This document shows positions 9,363 through 14,581 of a stretch of 14,581 nt of DNA, in pieces; the first letter of the stretch is position 1; the number at the start of each line of letters is the position of its first letter. A model generated the notes under the pieces. The model ran no database searches. It saw only the letters and a list, made by a program, of their open reading frames with translations, and was not told the DNA's origin. The position numbers and the translations under genes are program-made. Origin of the DNA: Dunaliella salina (lineage: Eukaryota; Chlorophyta; Chlorophyceae; Chlamydomonadales; Dunaliellaceae); assembly GCA_002284615.2 (NCBI GenBank), contig MU069436.1:83496-98076 (forward strand), written 5' to 3'.

Positions 9363-9790
9363 GCTTGAAACTTCGTCTCAAGAGTAATGGGGTGTCTTAA
9401 AAATATCTGCACACTCATTTTTCCATAATTTCCAAGAGTTGGGTGTTGCAGCTGCAGGGGTGTTGCCTGATACGTACCTTGTAAGTGCGTACCTAATTAG
9501 TGCATACATGATTAGTACATACCCTCTTGGATGGCTCACACACTGACAGTCTGGATTTGGCTGAAACTTTGTTTCCAGGGTAAATGGGGTGTGTTGAAAA
9601 CAAGTGATCATTTTTCTTATAATTCTTGAGAATTATCCTTGAGGACTGTGTTGCAGCTACAGCGTCATTACCACACGCACACCTCCATGGATATGCACCT
9701 CTTGAGGGGCTCATGCATTGCTTTCCTGGGTTTTCCTGAAATTTTGTAAAGGGACTAACTGAGGTATTTCGAAAACGACTGCATACTCAG
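9363..9790. repeat. Diverged ~175-195-bp satellite-like repeats
   Basis: Three related segments begin near 9363, 9558 and 9733. Each has a TGAAA.TT.GT core, then GGG, then TAA.TG.GGT.T.T, then AAAA and a CA.ACTCA-type stretch. Units one and two also share CATTTTTC.TATAATT, then GAG, then TGTTGCAGCT.CAG. Segments preceding units two and three share CTCTTGGATGGCTCA/CTCTTGAGGGGCTCA. A perfect 8-bp-stem palindrome (ATAATTCT..AGAATTAT) lies at 9619-9636. Confidence 0.65.
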
Positions 9791-9975
9791 TGGCCATGCA
9801 TACAGCCATTCACGCAAGCTGGCAGTGCACGCAGCCATGCATGGAGTAATGCACACAGCGATGCGCACAATGCTGTGCAAAGCCATGCATGCAGAATTCA
9901 TGAGCATCATGCAAAGCCTAACATGCTGTAATGCATGCTGCAGTGCACAAAGCCAGGTACGCTCATAGAGCATTC
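9785..9975. repeat. Degenerate GCATGCA-rich minisatellite
   Basis: Short, imperfect units built on CAGCCATGCATG, GCAGTGCAC and AATGCACACAG recur about every 20-25 bases. Examples are CCATGCAT at 9792, 9835 and 9882, and GTGCAC/TGCACA at 9826, 9849 and 9943. CATGCA is self-complementary, so the array is rich in small hairpins. No reading frame of interest. Confidence 0.65.
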
Positions 9976-10120
9976 ACACTTGCTCATGCATCACGGCATG
10001 CTTAAGTGCTGTCATGGGCATGTTGGCTCTTGCAATTCAAGGGGGATTGTGACTGAAAGCTCCTGTCTATGACAGAGCGGCTTCGCCAAATTTTCAGCGT
10101 CGCTTGCAACGCTTTCCCCA

Positions 10121-10480
10121 CTTGTCTTTTCTTTCCTTTTTTTCTTTTCTTTTCTTTTCTTTTTTCTTTACTTTACTTTCCTTTCCTTTCTTTTCTTTTC
10201 TTTTCTTTTTTTTTCTTTTTTTCTTTACTTTTCTTTTCTTTTCTTTTTTTCTTTTTTTCTTTCCTTTTCTTTTCTCTTTCTTTTCTTTTCTTTTCTTTTC
10301 TTTTCTTTTCTTTTCTTTTCTTTTCTTTTCTTTTCTTTTCTTTTCTTTTCTTTTCTTTTCTTTTCTTTTCTNTTCTTTTCTTTTCTTTTCTTTTCTTTTC
10401 TTTTCTTTTCTTTTCTTTTCTTTTCTTTTCTTTTCTTTTCTTTTCTTTTCTTTTCTTTTCTTTTCTTCTCTTTTCTTCTG
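10121..10480. repeat. Long (TTTTC)n microsatellite
   Basis: About 360 bases of TTTTC repeats on the plus strand. The left third is degenerate (TTTCC, TTTACTTTAC variants). The part from about 10280 to 10466 is essentially pure apart from an N at 10372. A 5-bp unit without stop codons gives long spurious frames: Phe/Leu/Ser-rich on plus, Lys/Arg/Glu-rich on minus. TTTTC is also the 3'-tail unit of LINE copies A and C in this window, so the tract may have grown from a LINE tail. Confidence 0.95.
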
Positions 10481-10490
10481 GTGTGTGTGT

Positions 10491-10578
10491 GGGGGAGGGG
10501 GGCTTGCTGGATCGGTTGCTTGTTGGGAAAGAAGGAGCGCAGCTGGACGGATGGCTGGCAACCCGCCGGACGCACATG
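10491..10578 (+). mobile_element. Plus-strand fragment of LINE 3' region
   Basis: This segment resembles copy A at 6569-6664. Both read GGGAGGGGG, then TTGCTGG, then AAGAAGGAG, then ATGGCT.GCAA.CC.CCGGA and end in CAT, so the frame gives MAGNPPDAH where copy A has MASNPPDPH. It lies in plus orientation directly against the broken end of minus-strand copy B and next to the TTTTC microsatellite. Identity is clearly lower than between A and C. It is either an old separate fragment or part of a rearranged insertion. Confidence 0.5.
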
Positions 10579-10580
10579 AG

Positions 10581-11190
10581 CTTGACTTCTACAAGGTGGA
10601 TGTGTCTCTGTTCTGGGAGGAGCTGGCTGGGGTCACGGGCCTTGAATGTGGGTGGAGTGGCTGTGGCTGGCGCTGAGTCCTCCCTGTTCCCACCCTGCCC
10701 CCCTGCACTTCTCAATTGATATCGGGGATTCGATCTAGGCGCTTTTTTCAGAGGAACAACTAAAAGGGCATCAGGCTGGCTGGAAGTGAGCCTATCCTTA
10801 TCAGGGAAGCGGCGTGGGAAAATATATTTGGGAAGGGTCCTAGTAGCATGTTCTGGGATCTGTAGGTCTTGCAAGGCAAGTCTGTCTGCTCTACCAATGT
10901 CCATGGAGGCAATGCCTGCCCCAAGAGGGCCTTTGCTGATAGCTTTTAGGAGGGTTCTGCTGGTAATATTATGTCGCTTAGTTACCATACCAGACATGGT
11001 TGAATATTTGCATCCTGATAAGATGTGAAGGGAACTGCCAAGTTCCCCACAGAGGGGCCATTGTAGGCCGGTGGAAATTTTGGAGCGCGCCGCGTGTTTT
11101 TGATTGAAGAGGGTACTTGTTCGGTATATAAAAATGTTTAGCCTCATTTTGAAAGAGAGTGTTGACATGGTCCAGAAGGCATTGCTGATA
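10581..11190 (-). pseudogene. LINE zinc finger/restriction-like endonuclease, incomplete
   Basis: Continues copy B in the frame after the frameshift. Visible in order, numbering from the internal Met at 11168: FIYRTSTLFNQKHA (13-26); a CCHC-type finger whose first Cys is Trp37 (TGG at 11058-11060), followed by Cys40, His48 and Cys53; KRHN (64-67); LQIPEHATRTLP; QPDALLV (Asp133); and HIHLVEVK (Glu194, Lys196). The PD...E-x-K pattern with an upstream CCHC finger and RHN is typical of LINE restriction-like endonucleases. Homology ends right after Lys196. The frame then runs open through unrelated sequence into the TTTTC microsatellite, which produces a meaningless Lys/Glu-rich tail. Confidence 0.7.
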
Positions 11191-12286
11191 TTTTGTGGAT
11201 GTTGGGGAGTAAACTTTGGTAGAAAGAGTGGTACCCTATGTTGGTGTTGGCCTTTCCAAGTCTGTATTTTGAGTACATGTGTTTCCGTAAAGCATCATGG
11301 AGGTTGGAGAAGTGTTCAAGCTTTACGGCAGGTGGGTTCAGGCGTCTAGAAGCATTTGCATGAGTGCAGGATGTTTCCTCAAAGGCAAGCCAGGTGGTGT
11401 CATGAAAAGGATTGCCTTCAAGGGTTGCACATGGGAAGCTTATGTCTGCAATGGTGTCGTCATTCTGAATGGCCTGATGCTTGGCAATGGCATCTGCGCA
11501 TTTGTTGCCGGCAATTCCAGCATGAGATTTAAACTTCAAGAAATGAACAGAAGTAGGTGAGTTGCATATGAGCTGTATGATTAACTTGAGGATGTGGTCT
11601 TGGACATGCTGGTGATGAAGTTCTGGGTAGAGTATTTGCTTTCTGATCTGTTCTAAAGAGCAAAGGCTGTCGGTGGCAATACAACAATATCCTAGGAGAA
11701 TGGCAGCTGCTATTGCCGCCAATTCGGCTCTGGTGATGGTANGGGTGATTCCTGCCCCATTCGGCTGGACATGGTTGGTGCTGTCACTGGCGGGGTGGTA
11801 GACCCNTGCACCAATCAATTGTTTTCCATTGTGTACATGACAGCTGCCGTCTGTGTATGCCCACTCTCTCCAGTTTTCAACTCTGCGTTCCAGATGAGGG
11901 CTGAATAATGTGAGTGGTGGAAGAGTTTGTTGGCTCTGAGTGGTATTCTGAGGGCTTTGTTGGTAGGCAGAGGGTAGCTTTTTGAATTTATTAAAGCCAG
12001 TTTCAATTTCTGGGTGTCTGGGATTGAGGATTGGGTCATGGCTAACGTTTCTATTCAGCCATCTTGCCTCACGGACGTCTTCTTTCAGGCCTAGGCCTGT
12101 GAGCCACTTTGGGTTGTTCTCATTCAGGCGGACTCTTGCAGCAGTGTTCCAAACAGCAATTATTTGTAGGCTCCAGGAGCGGCACGGAAGGTCAATTTCT
12201 TGGCTTACCCAGAAGGGGGGGGGTGGCATAGTTGAGTCTTGTTGAGGGTATGGTTCCCAATGTGCGACAGAAGTGAGGGTAGACAT
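11144..12286 (-). pseudogene. LINE RNase H domain (frameshifted at 3' end)
   Basis: A frame of 380 codons. Residues 1-141 match the connector between RT and RNase H. RNase H spans about 142-270 with all expected catalytic positions visible: Asp146 in YTDGS, Glu188 in RAELAAI, Asp206 in ATDSL, His255 in KSHAG and Asp265 in NKCADAIA. RNase H degrades the RNA strand of the RNA-DNA hybrid during element copying. Two N bases (11742, 11806) leave residues 161 and 182 unknown, but neither is catalytic. The ATG at 12286 directly follows an in-frame TGA, so it is not the native start. Near 11187-11192 the homology moves to the next frame (SNAFWTMSTLSFK), consistent with about 2 extra bases (ATATC for ATC) or one lost base. 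The last ~15 residues here are therefore off-frame. Confidence 0.85.
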
Positions 12287-12303
12287 TCAGGAGTTTAGAG
12301 TAT

Positions 12304-12819
12304 GAAAAAGAAAAGAAAAGAAAAAGGAAAGTCTACGCAAGCCAAAGGCCGCGTGCATTAAGGGAAGAACCCCTAACAAAAGTTTGAGGCCTCACCAGGA
12401 GGCCCTCCACCTAAACTAGAGAAAATTAGCCTAGGAGAGAGCAAGAGACAGAATGGGGATCTGGAGGATTGCTAGCCATGCCCCTGAGCGCTCGGACTCT
12501 CTTTCTTCCATCCTTAGCCGCCACCGCGCGCCCAGCAAACCCCCTTCCAGATGCCCTCTGAAAGCAAAGTGCATGTCTAGTGTGAATGATGGTGGATAAT
12601 CTTTGGATGGCATGGTCCCTAAGCTGGGTGCTAGCAATTTAGCTTTTTGTTTGGTCAGGCCCAGACTCATAAGAGGTGTAATTGTATAATCATTGTAAAT
12701 CGTGCCACCCACACCAATTAAGATGACGTGCAAAATCACTTCGTTATTCCTGTTTGGGTTTCTTAAGCTGCGTGTTTTAAGTCTGTTAATGATGTGGAAA
12801 TGTTGAGTCCGTGCACGTT
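12304..12819 (-). mobile_element. LINE copy C, 5'-truncated, nearly identical to copy A 3' half
   Basis: Read on the minus strand, 12819 to 12331 aligns end to end with copy A 6297-6790, with roughly twenty differences by eye. A TTTTC-rich tail follows at 12330-12304. The reading frame begins inside the endonuclease C-terminus and includes GVGGTIYND and MSLGLTKQKAK. It is frameshifted relative to copy A after about 12640 (one base fewer in GCTAGCACCC than in GCTAGAATCCC). The NPPDPH motif is present in another frame and is followed closely by TAA (GGCTAA). Its tail abuts the 5' end of copy B, so C appears to have inserted into, or immediately beside, B. Confidence 0.85.
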
Positions 12820-12822
12820 GTC

Positions 12823-13035
12823 ATGCGCAGGAGCATCCGCGTACGCTTCGTGTAGCTGGAGCATGAGTGATTGGGATTTGGCTTCTGTACCATAGGCTTC
12901 TTCTGCAGCTCTTGCTGCAAACTTAGAGAGATTTCCAGCTTGTGTGTCTGAACCTGATGACTCCATGTGGAGTCTGGGGATGAACAGTCCAGGAAAACTG
13001 TACCTGTGTATCATTATGCCCTGCATCTTAGTCAC
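12823..13035 (-). CDS. Possible coding segment cut by LINE copy C (weak)
   Basis: The minus-strand frame from 13035 to the copy C junction has protein-like composition, especially SGSDTQAGNLSKFAARAAEE and QLHEAYADAP. Past 12820 the frame continues only by chance into copy C, in a register different from the LINE protein. I do not recognise a family. It may be an exon, part of an LTR element (the candidate LTR lies at 13108-13447) or coincidence. Confidence 0.2.
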
Positions 13036-13107
13036 CAGCTGTCCAAGGAGACTTCAAGCCTTCAGATACCTGTGCAAGAGTGTGTGCCTGTCCATGCACT
13101 GAACCTT

Positions 13108-13447
13108 TGTTAGTAGAGACCCAGCTGTGTAGTCCTCAGTTCTGCTTTGCAAGCTCCTGTGAGAGCAACTCTGTGTCCTTGTGTTCCTCTTTGCTCCTTC
13201 TGTGCCTTAGCAACTCTGTCATCAGTGTCTTGTGCTGCTGGAGGACTCGTCAGAGTCCGACTTCGGTCATCAATAAACTTGAGCCCTTCTGAGGCTGCTG
13301 CTGTGTGCAGTGAGACTTCAAGTATTATTTATTTTCCTCTCTTAATTTTCCTGTGGCTTCGGCTGAGCAGTTAGTTTGTGTGGTCAAGGCTGTTTGTTAC
13401 CCTGGTCTCTCTCTCTTTGAATCAATCCGTCAGCCTCCAGTGTAACA
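13108..13447 (+). mobile_element. Candidate LTR (solo or 5' LTR)
   Basis: The segment is bounded by TGTTA (13108-13112) and TAACA (13443-13447), the inverted TG...CA ends expected of an LTR. It contains AATAAA at 13272-13277, followed by T/C-rich and CTCTCTCTCTTTGAATCAATC sequence before the right end, as in many Copia-type LTRs. After the end comes TCCTACACCAGC and, at about 13467, TCAGAGCC, which only partly resembles an initiator-Met primer-binding site. No second LTR, polypurine tract or gag/pol frame is visible in the window, so this remains tentative. Strand is taken from the AATAAA. Confidence 0.3.
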
Positions 13448-13553
13448 TCCTACACCAGCAATCGTCAGACTCAGAGCCCGGCGCATATCCAGGCTGCGTC
13501 CGGTGAGTAGTACAGGAGGAACTCAAGCAAGGAAGNATCCCAAGCATTAGCCA

Positions 13554-13633
13554 GTACCATCTGCCCCTCCCAGGGTCCAGGTACACCCTTCCNGTACCAT
13601 CTGCCCCTCCCAGGNTCCAGGTACACTCAATCC
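13554..13633. repeat. 40-bp tandem repeat, 2 copies
   Basis: GTACCATCTGCCCCTCCCAG begins at 13554 and again at 13594, followed in both by G.TCCAGGTACAC. Two of the window's N bases fall in this repeat (13593 and 13615). The other copy reads G at the position matching 13615, so the uncertainty may reflect collapsed repeat copies in the assembly. Confidence 0.9.
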
Positions 13634-14470
13634 AAGTGCTAGCATTCAATTGCGCCAGGTGCTCTGCATTTCAGTCTCAAATCTCACGGAATCTTCTAGG
13701 AATCTCGCCAGCTACACATTCATTCCACCAAGCCTCAGGCCCCGCAGCACTCATCGCAGCGCGGGCCGAGGCGCAGGGGAGCAGCCTTAGCAGAAGGGGC
13801 AGCAACTCACAACCCTTGTGCTCCTCGGTACCATTCAAAGAGCACCTCCGGTGGGGCAAATCTTCTTGCCTCCTTCCGGAGCCCTTCTGCACACTTCACC
13901 CCTCCTTGCACGAGCACCCCTGCCTTGTGCACGAAGCTGACATCCACGTACAACACCCACTTGCTACTGCATCACCCCGTGTGTGCCCCCCGGAGCCACT
14001 TGCTGACCACTTGCAGGCCACGTCAGCATAACAATATTTCCCCCACAACTGTATTCCAGAATCCACTCACCCACCCGCTGCGCGGGCACCCCAGACTTCT
14101 GTATCAACCCATACTTCACCAGCAGCTGCAGCTGCGCCTTCGTTCATCATGCTCGGACCCTGAGGGACGCCCAGTGGTCACCTGCGGATCTGCATCCTCG
14201 TCACCCCAACACTTTTCCTTTCCCTTCTCCCCTTTCCCCTTCCTGCTTGCTGCTTCTGGCAACTGGACTGGTCCTAGCCATCCCTCGGCGCTTAGCCTGC
14301 ACCTGCGTGCCCCTCCATGATCCCGGTGAGTCCCTTCTCCTTGGCCTAGGCAGTCCCTGCATTGTGAAGGGCTAGCCTTAGTGCAGGTTCTGGAGGCCTC
14401 CTTGCCTGGGACTTTCCCCAACACTCTCCTCCCCTCTCTGGCCTGGGTGTGGGCGCCAGCTGGGCAACAC
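13634..14470. other. GC-rich stretch without a recognisable gene
   Basis: Two plus-strand frames of 131 codons (13636-14031 and 13925-14320) and a 128-codon minus-strand frame overlap one another. All are rich in Ser, Pro, His and Arg without domain motifs. 14218-14247 is a pyrimidine-rich run. The segment at about 14388-14425 (CCTCCTTGCCTGGGACTTTC) resembles a diverged unit of the 35-bp repeat that follows. Confidence 0.45.
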
Positions 14471-14581
14471 CTTCCAGACCTCTTTGCCTTTTGGGACTTC
14501 AACGCCTTCCAGACCTCTTTGCCTTGTGGGACTTCAATGCCTTCCAGTCCTCCTTGCCTTGTGGGACTTCAACGCCTTCCA
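14471..14581. repeat. 35-bp tandem repeat running off the window
   Basis: CTTCCAGACCTCTTTGCCTT starts a unit at 14471. Equivalent starts fall at 14506, 14541 and 14576, an exact 35-bp period with a few substitutions. At least three full units are present and the array continues past the window end. 35 is not divisible by three, so coding use is unlikely. Confidence 0.95.

Larger units (their letters stand above)
10581..12290 (-). mobile_element. LINE copy B, truncated at both ends
   Basis: This is the largest retrotransposon piece in the window, on the minus strand. It covers a region upstream of RNase H, the RNase H domain, a linker and the start of the zinc-finger/restriction-like endonuclease module. 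At its 5' side it stops against the TTTTC tail of copy C (12304). At its 3' side, homology to copy A ends at the E-x-K of the endonuclease (about 10581), where sequence of opposite orientation begins. The reverse transcriptase domain is missing. RNase H followed by CCHC plus a PD...E-x-K endonuclease is the layout I associate with Dualen/RandI LINEs; an N-terminal APE endonuclease cannot be tested here. Confidence 0.85.

Noticed and set aside
9363..9975. Regular repeats considered as a CRISPR array
   Set aside because: Units are long and diverged with no short exact repeat/unique spacer pattern, and the context is eukaryotic.
10094..11168. Long minus-strand frame with a Lys/Arg/Glu-rich C-terminus, and plus-strand Phe/Leu-rich frames over the same region
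   Set aside because: The tails are translations of the TTTTC pentanucleotide, which has no stop codon in any frame. Only the part above about 10581 is LINE protein.
13636..14320. Two plus-strand 131-codon frames
   Set aside because: GC-rich, Ser/Pro/His-rich composition, mutual overlap and a competing minus-strand frame. No domain recognised.

Overview
This window is eukaryotic, repeat-dominated nuclear DNA. I see no intact host gene, no operon-like packing, no rRNA or tRNA and no CRISPR array. The retrotransposon fragments have a C-terminal layout (RNase H, then a CCHC zinc finger and a restriction-like endonuclease) that I associate with Dualen/RandI-type LINEs of green algae. Telomere-like repeats built on GGTTTAGGG fit a green-lineage (or other TTTAGGG-telomere) organism. 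A green alga is my best guess; I cannot name the species. Six single N bases (10372, 11742, 11806, 13536, 13593, 13615) point to a draft assembly.

Layout. 1-5260: non-coding or unrecognised sequence with a (TTA)n microsatellite (447-511), a 26-bp tandem repeat (2387-2467), a short (GAA)n run and at most two weak exon candidates on the minus strand. 5261-5726: 77-bp repeats, then degenerate telomere-like repeats. 5737-6809: LINE copy A (+), 5'-truncated, with a (TTTTC)4 tail and a possible 6-bp target duplication. Telomere-like repeats resume at about 6834. 7570-7768: a near-perfect long palindrome. 8136-8399: LINE copy D (+), a diverged C-terminal stub. 8427-9068: an apparent MITE-like DNA transposon flanked by TA, with terminal inverted repeats and repeated subterminal motifs. 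9300-9970: diverged satellite-like repeats. 10121-10480: a long (TTTTC)n microsatellite. 10491-10578: a short plus-strand fragment of the LINE 3' region. 10581-12290: LINE copy B (-), the longest copy, with an intact RNase H active site followed by the zinc-finger/endonuclease module. 12304-12819: LINE copy C (-), nearly identical to the 3' half of copy A and lying tail-to-head against copy B. 13108-13447: a candidate LTR. 13554-13633 and 14471-14581: 40-bp and 35-bp tandem repeats.

The story of the window is retrotransposition. At least four 5'-truncated copies, plus one fragment, of one LINE superfamily lie in both orientations. The two copies with complete 3' ends finish in TTTTC repeats, which suggests the long TTTTC microsatellite was seeded by such tails. 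Copies A and C form an inverted pair about 5.5 kb apart. The items I think most deserve follow-up are the MITE-like element, the composite LINE C-terminus with its conserved NPPDPH end, and the LINE insertion inside telomere-like DNA.
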